A stretch of 64,000 nt of DNA from Magnetovibrio sp. GTDB lineage: Bacteria > Pseudomonadota > Alphaproteobacteria > Rhodospirillales > Magnetovibrionaceae. The stretch spans positions 124,001 to 188,000 of the forward strand of contig JAPHSY010000033.1 of assembly GCA_026196495.1 (NCBI GenBank), read 5' to 3'. Shown in pieces: positions 19,799 through 29,965 of this stretch; the first letter of the stretch is position 1, and each line of letters starts with the position of its first letter. Position numbers and translations under genes: made by a program. The notes under the pieces were generated by a model. The model saw only the letters and a program-made list of their open reading frames with translations. It searched no databases and was not told where the DNA came from.

Positions 19799-20011
19799 CT
19801 AGCTTTCAATGTGGTCAGACGGCGCACGTAGTGCCCAGACCAATGCAATTACCCAACCGATAACTGTCCATCCCAAAAAGAGATTCCAGTTAAAGACTGT
19901 AAATGCGCGCAACGGAATGCGTTTGTGCGCGACCAAGGTGGGGGCGAAATAGATCACCAAGCCCATCGTCGCTTTGAGCGCAAAGATCAAGAATTCAAGG
20001 ACGGCATCCAT
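19799..20011 (-). CDS. Small membrane protein of superinfection-immunity-like family
   Basis: 70 aa, two TM segments, FNWNLFLGWTVIGWVIALVWAL; start overlaps upstream stop (TGATG). Confidence 0.7.
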   Translation of the reverse strand: MDAVLEFLIFALKATMGLVIYFAPTLVAHKRIPLRAFTVFNWNLFLGWTVIGWVIALVWALRAPSDHIES

Positions 20012-21705
20012 CAGATGAACAGGTACATAACCAAATAGGCCAGCAGCACCACGACCACCCAGAACACCATGATGCCCGCAGGCGTGGTGCGTGCCAGCAC
20101 CCCTTTGGGGTTGTGATGATGGGAAGCGATGTCGATCACGGTATTAACCAAGATACCCTTCATCCATCCAAAGCCACTGATTAGCTTGGATGTAGCTTTC
20201 GCCAGACCGGACGCTGTATCCACCGCCAGCTTGCGATAGAACCAGTCGAAATCCAACGTGATGGTCAGCTTGCGTTTCATCAATGGCAGCAGCACGAAGA
20301 ACGCCAAACCCGAGTACAACAACAATTGCAACATCTCGTAGACGTGGGCATCCGTGTAGGGCTCATACTCTGTCGGATAGGGCAGTAGTTCATACAATGG
20401 ACCCGGCTGTACCCCCAGCCAGATGCACAGAAATGAGAACAACACCATTGCCGCTTTCATGTTCCAAGGTGGATCTTTGGGGCGTAGACCACTGTCTTTT
20501 TGGAAGAACACAAACCAGGGGAACTTGATCCCCGCGTGCAGGAAAACACCAGCAGAGGCAGCCATCAGGCACAGCCACACAATCATCATGCCTTCGTCAT
20601 AGGACGCTTGATTGGTCATGGACTTGGACACAAAACCGCTGGTCCATGGGAACGAACTAATGGCCAAGGCACCGATGATGCCCGCGAATGCGGTTAATGG
20701 CATGGTGCGGAACAGTCCACCCAAATCGGTACATTTGCGCTTGCCACCGGTCATGTACATGACTGAACCTGCACTCATCAGCAACAAGGCTTTGTAGATG
20801 ATGTGGGTAAAGGCGTGGGAGGCGGCACCGTTGATGGCCATTTCCGTGCCGATCCCGGCACCGACGACCATAAAGCCCACTTGGTTGATAATCGAATAAG
20901 ATAAAATCCGACGCATGTCGTTTTCCAGCAGCGCATAAACGATGCCGTAAAAAATCATATAAACGCCGATCCAGATCAGGACTTGTTCTCCGGCAAAGCC
21001 CACCAGCAATACGTATACTGCCGTCTTGGTGGTGAAGGCCGATAGGAACACCGTGCCCGACCAACTGGCTTCGGGATAGGCATCTGGCAACCACGCAGAC
21101 AGAGGTGGGGCACCTGTGTTGATCAAGAAGCCGATCAAGATGGCCCAAGTAGCAAAGCTGTTGGCCCCCATCAATGTAAAGTCGATGGAGCCCGTTTCTT
21201 GGATGTAAGCCACCACGCCGACCATCAACACGACGCCACCGAACAAGTGGACCAGGGCATAGCGCATGGCGGCGCGACCGGACGATAACGTCCCCGCAGC
21301 CCACAGCACAATGGTGGAGCCCACAGCCATCAGTTCCCAATACATGAACACGGTGATGAGATCGCCAGCAAGTGCGACACCGATGGCGCTACCCGCATAG
21401 GCAAAGGCGGCTACCAACTCAATCACGTTCTTTTGGTTCAATGAGAACAGGCCACCGGCAAATGCCATAATGGCAAAGATCGTGGCAAAGATGCGTGACA
21501 GATTTGATCCTTCGACCAGTTCCAGTTGATAATCCAGGAAGGGTACGGTCATCTGCACACCATCACCCACTTGCCAAATCAGGCCCAGCGTGATGAGTGG
21601 TAAAATCAAAACCAAAGCGCTGCGTGCCCAGCCGTGGAATATGGGTAGGATAAATGCACCAATAATCAATATGAAGGACGGGGAGATCAGTAAATCACTG
21701 GTCAT
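20011..21705 (-). CDS. Mrp-type antiporter, MrpD-like subunit (third copy)
   Basis: Proton-conducting membrane transporter family; WELMAVGSTIVLWAAG, HAFTHIIYKALLLMSAGSVMYMTG. Confidence 0.88.
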   Translation of the reverse strand: MTSDLLISPSFILIIGAFILPIFHGWARSALVLILPLITLGLIWQVGDGVQMTVPFLDYQLELVEGSNLSRIFATIFAIMAFAGGLFSLNQKNVIELVAAFAYAGSAIGVALAGDLITVFMYWELMAVGSTIVLWAAGTLSSGRAAMRYALVHLFGGVVLMVGVVAYIQETGSIDFTLMGANSFATWAILIGFLINTGAPPLSAWLPDAYPEASWSGTVFLSAFTTKTAVYVLLVGFAGEQVLIWIGVYMIFYGIVYALLENDMRRILSYSIINQVGFMVVGAGIGTEMAINGAASHAFTHIIYKALLLMSAGSVMYMTGGKRKCTDLGGLFRTMPLTAFAGIIGALAISSFPWTSGFVSKSMTNQASYDEGMMIVWLCLMAASAGVFLHAGIKFPWFVFFQKDSGLRPKDPPWNMKAAMVLFSFLCIWLGVQPGPLYELLPYPTEYEPYTDAHVYEMLQLLLYSGLAFFVLLPLMKRKLTITLDFDWFYRKLAVDTASGLAKATSKLISGFGWMKGILVNTVIDIASHHHNPKGVLARTTPAGIMVFWVVVVLLAYLVMYLFI

Positions 21706-22021
21706 AGTATGTGTCCTTCTTCGAGAGGAATAAGCCCAGCAACTTGGCGAAAATCACCATGGCAACGCAGGTGATGAAGCCGTACCAAGAATAGAACCCA
21801 AGGGATGCTTCGATGCCGAATTGTGCGTGCGGATGCACAGTGGTGCCCAGCCATGTGACGAATCCCAGCAATGCAAGCCCTAAGACCCACATCAGCTTGA
21901 TGGTACCGGGTTTGACCAGCCAGTGTTGTGGCTGTCCGTTGACGTCCAGAAGAGGAGCATCCTTTTCAGGAGCTTCTTGTTTGGGTGTTTCTGTAGGGGC
22001 TTGTTTAGGGGTATCGGACAT
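21695..22021 (-). CDS. Small membrane protein in Mrp cluster
   Basis: Two predicted TM segments; start overlaps upstream stop (TAATG). Confidence 0.75.
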   Translation of the reverse strand: MSDTPKQAPTETPKQEAPEKDAPLLDVNGQPQHWLVKPGTIKLMWVLGLALLGFVTWLGTTVHPHAQFGIEASLGFYSWYGFITCVAMVIFAKLLGLFLSKKDTYYDQ

Positions 22022-23526
22022 TACCAACCTCCCACTAATGCACGACCCAGGGCTAATGGCACATCTGGGTAGAAGAACAAAACAATGGTGCCAAGCGCGG
22101 TAAAGCTCAAGGCTAGGACAACAGCTAACGGTGCTTCGCCGTGGTTGTCGTACTTGGCATAGGGATCATCTGCGGGACGCGGTTTTTCTTCTTTGAAGAA
22201 TGCGGCATAAATAATTGGCAGGAAGTAACCAGCATTGAGCAAAGTTGATGCAACGATGATCAACACCGCAAAGGCTTCACCTGTTTCTAAGGCGCCGGAC
22301 AGAATAAACCACTTCGATATGAACCCTGCTGTTGGCGGTATCCCGATCATTGAAAGTGCACCAATACCAAATGCGATCATCGTGAACGGCATACGTTTGC
22401 CAATGCCGTCAAGCTGGCTGATCTCGGTCTTGTGGGCGGCTGTGTAGATTGAGCCAGCCGCGAAGAACAATGTGATCTTGCCAAATGCGTGTGCGGCAAT
22501 GTGCATCGCTGCCCCCGCCATTGAAATGGGGGCCAAGATGGCGGTTGCCAAAATGACGTAGCTTAGCTGCGAAACGGTGGAGTAAGCCAACCGACGTTTC
22601 AAGTTGTCTTGGCGCAGCGCAATGATGGATGCGGCGATGATGGTGAATCCTGCCATAAACAGCAGCCAGTCGTCGGACTTTTCAGCTGTCAGCAAATCCA
22701 AGCCGAAGATGTAAACCACGACTTTAACGACGGAGAACACGCCTGCCTTCACAACCGCGACGGCGTGCAGCAATGCAGATACTGGTGTCGGTGCAACCAT
22801 TGCTGCGGGCAACCAACGGTGTACCGGCATCAAGGCGGCTTTACCGATGCCGTACATGTACAAGAACATCAAGATTGCAAGTTCGGGTCCTTGAACTTGG
22901 CCTGCCAAGATACCGCCTTCAACGAAGTCCAGCGTGCCTGTGATGTTGTAGGTCCACAACATGGCGAGGAGCAAGAAGCCGATGGACGTTGCCATCAAGA
23001 TACCCAAATATGTACGACCACCGCGAATGGCTTCGTCTTTGCCAGAATGGGTAACCAACGGATAAGTCGAAATCGTCATGACTTCGTAGAACAAGAATAA
23101 CGTCAGCAAGTTGCCTGCGTAGGCGATGCCGACAGCAGCAGAAATGGCGATGGCAAAGCAGACATAGAAGCGCGTTTGGTTGCCTTCTTTGTTGCCGCGC
23201 ATGTAACCGATGGAATAGACCGTGTTGACGATCCAAAGCCCCGACGCAATCAGGGCAAAGAGTTGGCCCAAAGGCTCAACCGTCAATGTGATGGCAAGGC
23301 CCGGCAGCATTTCAAACAAGTCAACAGATGGGCGTGCACCATCCAACACTTCGCCCGTCAAGCTAGCAACCAAAATGAATTCCAGCACTGCGGTGGTGAG
23401 TGAAACAGTTTCGCGTAAATTGCGATTGCGCTCACCCATCCAAGCAATGAGAAGTCCTCCGATTAATGGAAGGATGACAGCCAGTTGAATGGCTTGGGCT
23501 TCGCTGAGATAATCAAACAGCATCAA
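22021..23526 (-). CDS. Mrp-type antiporter, MrpD-like subunit (second copy)
   Basis: FLFYEVMTISTYPLVTH, ALMPVHRWLPAAMVAPTPVSALLHAVAVVKAGVF. Confidence 0.92.
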   Translation of the reverse strand: MMLFDYLSEAQAIQLAVILPLIGGLLIAWMGERNRNLRETVSLTTAVLEFILVASLTGEVLDGARPSVDLFEMLPGLAITLTVEPLGQLFALIASGLWIVNTVYSIGYMRGNKEGNQTRFYVCFAIAISAAVGIAYAGNLLTLFLFYEVMTISTYPLVTHSGKDEAIRGGRTYLGILMATSIGFLLLAMLWTYNITGTLDFVEGGILAGQVQGPELAILMFLYMYGIGKAALMPVHRWLPAAMVAPTPVSALLHAVAVVKAGVFSVVKVVVYIFGLDLLTAEKSDDWLLFMAGFTIIAASIIALRQDNLKRRLAYSTVSQLSYVILATAILAPISMAGAAMHIAAHAFGKITLFFAAGSIYTAAHKTEISQLDGIGKRMPFTMIAFGIGALSMIGIPPTAGFISKWFILSGALETGEAFAVLIIVASTLLNAGYFLPIIYAAFFKEEKPRPADDPYAKYDNHGEAPLAVVLALSFTALGTIVLFFYPDVPLALGRALVGGW

Positions 23527-24992
23527 AAGCCCTCCATCAGTTGTCGTGCAGACGTGACCGCCAAATCAAGTGTGAAAGTACCGTTAGCGCCGAAGTATAC
23601 AGCAATGAGGGCTAGGCTCCAGGTGGGCACCAACATGGACATGGGAACTTCTGACACGTCAGTGCGTTTCGGTTCGCGTAGGTACGCCACTTCAAACACA
23701 CGCCAAACGTAAATGACAGCCAGAAGACTGGACAGCAAAATCAATGCCGCCAGTGGCCACATGTCGACTTCCAGCGATGCCATAATCAACTGCCATTTAC
23801 TGATAAAGCCCGGTGTAAGCGGAACACCGATCAAACCAAGCCCCGCGACCACAAATGCGCCCATGGTGATGGGCATTTGTTTGCCGATGCCTTCTAGGTC
23901 ACGCAGCGTTACGGCACCTGTTGCAAACACCACGGCACCAATGGCCATAAATGCGGTGCCCTTCATCATGGCGTGGTTAAACATGTGCACAATACCACCC
24001 GCGATCCCGGCTTCTGTTGTGAGGGCGATACCTAAAACGATGTAGCCGATTTGTGCTACGGATGAATAGGCCAACATACGTTTGATGTTTTGTTGCCAGA
24101 TGGCGGACAAGCTGGCCAAGAACATCGCAGCCAACGCCATAGCGATGAGCACAGGTTGTAGTGGGAAGACATCAAACAAATGGACTTCACCAAAGACCGT
24201 GAGCATGATGCGCAGTAGGATGTAAGCAGATACCTTAGTCGCTGTCGCGGCCAAAAATACAGTGACAACGCTGGGAGCAAAGGTATAGGCATTGGGTAAC
24301 CACATATGCAGCGGGAACAATGCCAGTTTCAAGCTGATGCCAACGGTTAGGAACGCCAACGCTGCCATGATGGTGCGGGTGTCTGCCACAGCGGGCATAA
24401 TGGTTTTCAGATCGGCCATGTTGAGCGTACCGGTCATCTGATACATCAAGCCCACACCGATGATGTAGAAGGTTGCACCGATGGTGCCCATGATCAGGTA
24501 ACGGAATGCTGCTGTAAGAGCACGGCGGTCTTGGCCCAGCGATATCAGAACGTAGCTGGACAGGCTGGAAATTTCCAAAAACACAAACAGATTGAATGCA
24601 TCACCCGTGACCGTAATGCCCAACAGGCCCGACAGGCATAAAAGCAACATGGTATAGAACAGATAGATGCGATCATGACGAATTTCTTTCAGTACGCTTT
24701 GTTTGGCGTAGGGCAAAACAAGTGCACCGATGATGGCGACGATCAACACCACAAAGGCACCGACGGTATCAAGCCTGTATTCAATTCCCCAAGGTGCATC
24801 CCAGCCGCCAATACGGTATACCACTTCGCCTTTTTCAAGAACGGTCATCAATAACTTGATGGCAATTCCCAGAACAGCCCAGGACACGGCTGTGGCAATG
24901 GACCATGCACCGCCCGCACTGCGTAACAAAACACACACAGGTGCCGCCAATAAAGGCACCACGACCAACAATAGCAGCCATGGATCGGACAT
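23523..24992 (-). CDS. Mrp-type antiporter, MrpD-like subunit (first copy)
   Basis: LFVFLEISSLSSYVLISLG, KLALFPLHMWLPNAYTFAPSVVTVFLAATATKVSAYILLR. Confidence 0.92.
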   Translation of the reverse strand: MSDPWLLLLVVVPLLAAPVCVLLRSAGGAWSIATAVSWAVLGIAIKLLMTVLEKGEVVYRIGGWDAPWGIEYRLDTVGAFVVLIVAIIGALVLPYAKQSVLKEIRHDRIYLFYTMLLLCLSGLLGITVTGDAFNLFVFLEISSLSSYVLISLGQDRRALTAAFRYLIMGTIGATFYIIGVGLMYQMTGTLNMADLKTIMPAVADTRTIMAALAFLTVGISLKLALFPLHMWLPNAYTFAPSVVTVFLAATATKVSAYILLRIMLTVFGEVHLFDVFPLQPVLIAMALAAMFLASLSAIWQQNIKRMLAYSSVAQIGYIVLGIALTTEAGIAGGIVHMFNHAMMKGTAFMAIGAVVFATGAVTLRDLEGIGKQMPITMGAFVVAGLGLIGVPLTPGFISKWQLIMASLEVDMWPLAALILLSSLLAVIYVWRVFEVAYLREPKRTDVSEVPMSMLVPTWSLALIAVYFGANGTFTLDLAVTSARQLMEGF

Positions 24993-25006
24993 CACTTCAG
25001 CACCGC

Positions 25007-25396
25007 TCATGCGATGTCCTCCTCTTCATGTTCGATAGATTGAATCTCATCTTCTTCGATGGTGCCGTAGCTGTGATTGATGCGTACCACCAACGCCAAT
25101 GCCAATGCCGTCGTTGCCACACCCACCACAATGGCGGTCAGAATCAGGACGTGGGGTAGTGGGTTGGAATAAATCTCAATTCCTTCTTTGAGGATGGGTG
25201 CTGAACCACCATCAATCTTGCCCATGGAAATATAAAAAACGAACACCGCCACTTGGAATACGTTCAGACCAACAACTTTTTTGACCAAGTTGTCTTGGGC
25301 TATGACAATGTAAAAGCCCGACATCATCAACACGATTGCAACCCAATAATTCGTCAGACCCAACAGGTCTTTGATGCTATCCCAATCCATAATCAA
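25007..25396 (-). CDS. mrpC: Mrp-type antiporter subunit C
   Basis: NuoK-like; DPLPHVLILTAIVVGVATTALALALVVRI-type C-terminus. Confidence 0.9.
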   Translation of the reverse strand: MIMDWDSIKDLLGLTNYWVAIVLMMSGFYIVIAQDNLVKKVVGLNVFQVAVFVFYISMGKIDGGSAPILKEGIEIYSNPLPHVLILTAIVVGVATTALALALVVRINHSYGTIEEDEIQSIEHEEEDIA

Positions 25397-25890
25397 CGAT
25401 CCTCAGTCGATTTTGGGGTTGGGGCAGGGGCGTCAACGTGCATACCGTCACCACGGCGAAATGTCAGTTGTGAACTGGAATGACCGGCGAAGGTGTAAAA
25501 GATCGTGATCATCGCGCCTGCGACGGTCATGCCGACACCAAACTCGACAACGAAGATGCCCAAGTGCTGAGCACCGTGAACGGTGTCGGCAAGGACGTTG
25601 TAGCTTAAGAACTCACCACCCATCAGCATGGTTGCCACACCTGTGCCACCGTAGACCAGTACACCCAACGCCAACAGATTGCGGCTCATGGATGCAGAAA
25701 TCGCTTGGCGGGCGACACGAACACCGAAAATGAGGGCATACAAGATGAAAGCCACGGCAAAGATAACACCGGCTTGGAAACCACCACCGGGGCCAAAGTC
25801 GCCGTGGAATTGAACATAAAATGCAAACAACATAATCAGGGGGATTAGTAATTTGGCAATGACGCGCAACAGGACCTTTTCGACCATCAT
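25393..25890 (-). CDS. mrpB: Mrp-type antiporter subunit B
   Basis: FAFYVQFHGDFGPGGGFQAGVIFAVAFILYAL. Confidence 0.92.
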   Translation of the reverse strand: MMVEKVLLRVIAKLLIPLIMLFAFYVQFHGDFGPGGGFQAGVIFAVAFILYALIFGVRVARQAISASMSRNLLALGVLVYGGTGVATMLMGGEFLSYNVLADTVHGAQHLGIFVVEFGVGMTVAGAMITIFYTFAGHSSSQLTFRRGDGMHVDAPAPTPKSTEDR

Positions 25891-26462
25891 GATGGTGTGT
25901 CCTCCTGCTCTTGCCGTTCATCTTCTCGACGGCGTCGTGCTTGTGAGGAACTGGGCATAAATGTACCCTTCGACCGACCAATAATGACAAGAACGCCAAC
26001 CGCAGCGGTAAATACAACAGCCGTTTCGCCTAAAGTGTCATAGCCGCGATAGCTGGCCAGTACGGATGTGACCATATTGGGGGGACCGACTTCATCGCCA
26101 GACTTTTCAATATAGCGATTGGCGACGTGTTGATGGATTGGTGCGTTGATGTCGCCATAACGTGGCATATCGAAGGTGCCGTAAACCAGAACACCACCTG
26201 TCATTAAAACCAACACAAGTGCCATTAGTGACGGCTTTTTGTGAACCTTTTCTTTATCTGTGGTCAACGACAAGGTTCCCAACATCAACACGGTGGAAAT
26301 ACCAGCACCAACGGCTGCTTCGGTAAAGGCCACATCAACGGCATCCATCACCAAATAAAGTGCGGCGGCAAACAGTGAATAAATGCCCGTCAGCATCACG
26401 ACGGCAAACAAATTGCGCAGGCGCACCAGCCAAAAGGCGGTAACAGCCATAAACAGCAACAA
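25887..26462 (-). CDS. DUF4040 / MbhD-like subunit (equivalent of the MrpA C-terminal region)
   Basis: LRNLFAVVMLTGIYSLFAAALYLVMDAVDVAFTEAAVGAGISTVLMLGTL; start uncertain. Confidence 0.85.
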   Translation of the reverse strand: MLLFMAVTAFWLVRLRNLFAVVMLTGIYSLFAAALYLVMDAVDVAFTEAAVGAGISTVLMLGTLSLTTDKEKVHKKPSLMALVLVLMTGGVLVYGTFDMPRYGDINAPIHQHVANRYIEKSGDEVGPPNMVTSVLASYRGYDTLGETAVVFTAAVGVLVIIGRSKGTFMPSSSQARRRREDERQEQEDTPS

Positions 26463-26473
26463 AGAAATGACGA

Positions 26474-26857
26474 TTACGTGTTCGATGACGTCGTCTCCTG
26501 TTTTGCTGTTTTATGTGGCTCATCGGCCTTTGGGCCAGGATTAACACCGCCGTGGATGGCCGCACGGGCCAAAGCGAAGGTGGTGGTGGGGGATGTGAAG
26601 AAGATGAACAGCAATATCAATCCCAGTTTTACAATCACGATCCATTCATCAGCCTGAAACATCAAACCGACCAAAATCATGTTGATGCCCATAGTATCGA
26701 CCATGCCAGCACCGTGCATACGCGAAAAGACGTCAGGAAAGCGTACAATCCCCACGGCCCCGACAATGGCGAAAAATGCACCGATGACGATGCAGATCCA
26801 ACTGATCCAATCAGCAAGAGGTAGTGGGCCCACAGGGGTTTGGAGAAACTCAAACAT
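26474..26857 (-). CDS. mrpG: Mrp-type antiporter subunit G
   Basis: GAVGIVRFPDVFSRMHGAGMVDTMGINMIL. Confidence 0.92.
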   Translation of the reverse strand: MFEFLQTPVGPLPLADWISWICIVIGAFFAIVGAVGIVRFPDVFSRMHGAGMVDTMGINMILVGLMFQADEWIVIVKLGLILLFIFFTSPTTTFALARAAIHGGVNPGPKADEPHKTAKQETTSSNT

Positions 26858-27150
26858 TACACGTCCCCCTCATCCGGGCCATCAATGGGGTGACCCAGGT
26901 CACGGAACTTCATGTATTTACTCACAGCAATAGTGGCGATGAAGTTGATCAAGCCATAGAGCAGGGCAATGTCCAAGAAATCTGGGCGGCCATCTAAGAA
27001 GCCATAGACTGAAATCAGCACAACCGTCAGCGTGCCAGAGACATTTACGGCCAAGATACGGTCAAATACAGTCGGCCCAATAAAGGCACGAACCATACTC
27101 AGCGCCATGGAAACCAGGACGGCAATCGCAGCGACGGCAAACATAGTCAT
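26857..27150 (-). CDS. mrpF: Mrp-type antiporter subunit F
   Basis: RAFIGPTVFDRILAVNVSGTLTVVLISVYGFL. Confidence 0.92.
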   Translation of the reverse strand: MTMFAVAAIAVLVSMALSMVRAFIGPTVFDRILAVNVSGTLTVVLISVYGFLDGRPDFLDIALLYGLINFIATIAVSKYMKFRDLGHPIDGPDEGDV

Positions 27151-27740
27151 GACTTGCCCCCTTTAGGTACAGCGGTTTTTTTCATGCCTTCCATGGCCGT
27201 ACAACGACGATCCATTTCGCCAGATTCGACACCTTCGCGGGCGGCATCTGTCAGTGCGTGGATTTCGAAGGAGTTATCCATTTCCATGGTGATGGTCACA
27301 GTGCCAGGTGTCAGCGTTATTGAGTTGGCGTAAGTGGTTAGCCCCACGTCGCTCAATTGCGATGCCTTGGTTTTGAAAATATGTGGCTGTATTTTCATTT
27401 TCGGGCTGAGGATGATTTTTGCCACATCCCAGTTGGATTTGATGATTTCCCACACCAGCCAAGGGAAGTATATAACAGAACGGGGTCCCAAGTGGATTGG
27501 GTGGCCTTCGTGATCAACCACATCCATACGGTGCGCAATCCACACGGTAACGATAATGGATGCGAGGCCTAGCCCCAATAAAAGAGGCTCGAACATGCCG
27601 GAAAGCAGCGCCCATAAAATGGCCAATGCTGCGCCCATGGATATGGCATGTAACACGTATGAATGCTCCGCGTGATGAATGTCTGGCTCAAGTTGGTTTT
27701 GAGAATATGTTGCAGGTGAGCTTGAGGCAACCCCGAACAC
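27147..27740 (-). CDS. mrpE: Mrp-type antiporter subunit E
   Basis: FPWLVWEIIKSNWDVAKIILSP, YANSITLTPGTVTI. Confidence 0.9.
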   Translation of the reverse strand: MFGVASSSPATYSQNQLEPDIHHAEHSYVLHAISMGAALAILWALLSGMFEPLLLGLGLASIIVTVWIAHRMDVVDHEGHPIHLGPRSVIYFPWLVWEIIKSNWDVAKIILSPKMKIQPHIFKTKASQLSDVGLTTYANSITLTPGTVTITMEMDNSFEIHALTDAAREGVESGEMDRRCTAMEGMKKTAVPKGGKS

Positions 27741-27827
27741 ACGGAAAGTAGGCAGTTTTCTGGTGATATTTCTCTAAAAGTCATTGTCTAACGACAGAAT
27801 GGGTAGGGCGGGTTATGATCCTTCGTT

Positions 27828-28343
27828 ATGAGCTTGCTTTTTGTAAGATTAATCCTGCTACCCGTTGGGGTGTGTTTTGCGCTTCTCACGCTTTCGGTGT
27901 TCGCTTACGCCGAAATCCACGCAGCCATGGCAGCGGATTCGCAAAGCTCATCTTTGCGCCTACAGCCGAATTTTACCACAGCACCGCTTTCCATCACGAC
28001 CCAGGATGGGAAACGCCATGATTTTGAGGTCGAGCTGGCGATAACGCTGAAAGAACAGCGTCATGGCCTGATGTATCGCAAGCATTTGCCTCAAGACCGG
28101 GGCATGTTGTTTGAAAACCGACCACCCAAACGTGCAATTATGTGGATGAAGAATACCCTCATCCCCCTAGATATGCTGTTTATCCACGCAGATGGGCGGA
28201 TTGTTTATATGGCTGAAAACACCAAACCCATGTCTGAAAAGTTGATTAAATCACCATTTATGGTTCGTTATGTTTTGGAACTGGCGGGCGGGACAGTTGC
28301 TCGCTTAGGGCTCAGTTTGGGTGATCGTGTTACTTTAGAGTAA
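27828..28343 (+). CDS. DUF192 family protein
   Basis: RHGLMYRKHLPQDRGMLFENRPPKRAIMWMKNTLIPLDMLFI. Confidence 0.9.
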   Translation: MSLLFVRLILLPVGVCFALLTLSVFAYAEIHAAMAADSQSSSLRLQPNFTTAPLSITTQDGKRHDFEVELAITLKEQRHGLMYRKHLPQDRGMLFENRPPKRAIMWMKNTLIPLDMLFIHADGRIVYMAENTKPMSEKLIKSPFMVRYVLELAGGTVARLGLSLGDRVTLE

Positions 28344-28399
28344 CGATTTGCGTTTTAGGGCTTGCGTAAACTTGGGCGAGGACTTAAGAAACCCTCAGT

Positions 28400-28479
<80 letters not shown>

Positions 28480-28525
28480 CATCAAGTCTGCCCCTCTGGG
28501 GGCTGCTGGATTGAGGATTAAGACG

Positions 28526-28822
28526 ATGGCAACAGCACGCATTTATCGCCCTGCACGCAATGCAATGCAGTCGGGCAACCCCACCAAAGCCAAATGGGTT
28601 GTTGAATATGCGCCGTCTGAAGCCAAAACGCTTGATCCTCTCATGGGGTGGGTTGGTTCTGGCGATACCCAAGCTCAAGTCAAACTGCGCTTCGATTCTC
28701 AAGAAGATGCTGTTGCCTATGCTGAACGCGTAGGCTTGGACGCCCAAGTGATCGCAGCGAAAGAGCCAAAACTCATTACCAAATCCTACGCCGACAAATT
28801 TGCTTTTGATAGAGTGCGCTAA
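28526..28822 (+). CDS. NADH dehydrogenase accessory subunit, NDUFS4-like ETC complex I protein
   Basis: [23 protein letters not shown].....DPLMGW.GS.DT..QV.L.F.S.E.AVAYAE. Confidence 0.92.
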   Translation: MATARIYRPARNAMQSGNPTKAKWVVEYAPSEAKTLDPLMGWVGSGDTQAQVKLRFDSQEDAVAYAERVGLDAQVIAAKEPKLITKSYADKFAFDRVR

Positions 28823-28862
28823 CGCGCTTAAGCCCCACTATCAAACGATCGGGGCGCACAAC

Positions 28863-28939
28863 GGCCCCGTAGCTCAGCTGGATAGAGCACCAGATTTCTA
28901 ATCTGACGGTCACAGGTTCGAATCCTGTCGGGGTCGCCA
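28863..28939 (+). tRNA. tRNA-Arg (TCT), CCA encoded
   Basis: 77-nt cloverleaf; loop TTTCTAA; acceptor GGCCCCG/CGGGGTC. Confidence 0.96.
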
Positions 28940-29039
28940 TTTCCCCTACAAACATTTCAAAACTCAGCGGTGCTTATTTCGTTTGACGCCCTGTACTTTT
29001 GCACCTTCTGTGTAGAGGGGATAAACGAGAAAGTGCGAT

Positions 29040-29813
29040 ATGATACTTGAATTACTGCTCTTATTTGTTGCCGGTTTTTTTGGGGGCATATTGAACTCCA
29101 TCGCCGGGGGCGGCACGTTTATTACATTTCCTGCCTTGTTGTTTGTTGGTGTGCCACCGATCAGTGCCAACGCAACCAACACTTTTGCATCCTGTTCGGG
29201 CTATCTCAGTGGAACTTATGCGTTTCGCAAGGATTTGCAGGAACACAAGCACGAACTGCCTAAGTTTATTGTCGTTAGCCTCATTGGGGGCATTTTGGGG
29301 GCATGGTTGCTGTTGCAAACGCCAGAGGCTGTGTTTCAAGAAATCATTCCCTGGCTTTTGTTATTTGCCACCGTCTTGTTTACTTTTGGTACGCGCCTAA
29401 ACGAGGGCCTCAGAAAACTCACGTCACGTCATAAACATGCCACCAAAGTCGGGGCCGTATTGGCATTGGTTTTACTGATGGGGGTTTGTGTCTATGGTGG
29501 CTTTTTCAATGCCGGTTTGGGGATTATCTCGCTTAGCTACTTGGCTGTAGCCGGTTATACCAACATCAATGCTATGAATGGCTTGAAGTTGCTGATTTCG
29601 TCATGCGTATCTTTGATCGCCATTGTTCTTTTTGCATATAACGACACCATTGCATGGATTCCTGGGATGGCTGTGTTGGTGGGAAGTTTGGTAGGCGGGT
29701 ATATGGCTGCGCTGATTTCGCGTCAACTACCTCAAATATATGTGAGGGGATTTGTGGTGTTGGTGAGCATTTCAATAACCACTTATTTTTTCTGTGATTT
29801 TTACGCAATTTAG
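29040..29813 (+). CDS. TSUP family transporter (TauE/SafE)
   Basis: GFFGGILNSIAGGGTFITFPALLFVGVPPISANATNT. Confidence 0.92.
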   Translation: MILELLLLFVAGFFGGILNSIAGGGTFITFPALLFVGVPPISANATNTFASCSGYLSGTYAFRKDLQEHKHELPKFIVVSLIGGILGAWLLLQTPEAVFQEIIPWLLLFATVLFTFGTRLNEGLRKLTSRHKHATKVGAVLALVLLMGVCVYGGFFNAGLGIISLSYLAVAGYTNINAMNGLKLLISSCVSLIAIVLFAYNDTIAWIPGMAVLVGSLVGGYMAALISRQLPQIYVRGFVVLVSISITTYFFCDFYAI

Positions 29814-29965
29814 AATTGAATTTATCGTTAAGATTAGTGCTTTGCACAGAACGCTTATTTGCATCATCCATCTGTACGATACCCGGAATGATCGTGGTTC
29901 GTTAGAATTATAGTTGAGGGAACAATGCTGTATCCAGTGTTGGATACGAAAGCTAATAGGAGTCA

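Noticed and set aside
22609-23100. 163-aa plus-strand ORF
   Set aside because: Antisense to an MrpD-like gene; Gln/His/Cys-rich shadow translation.
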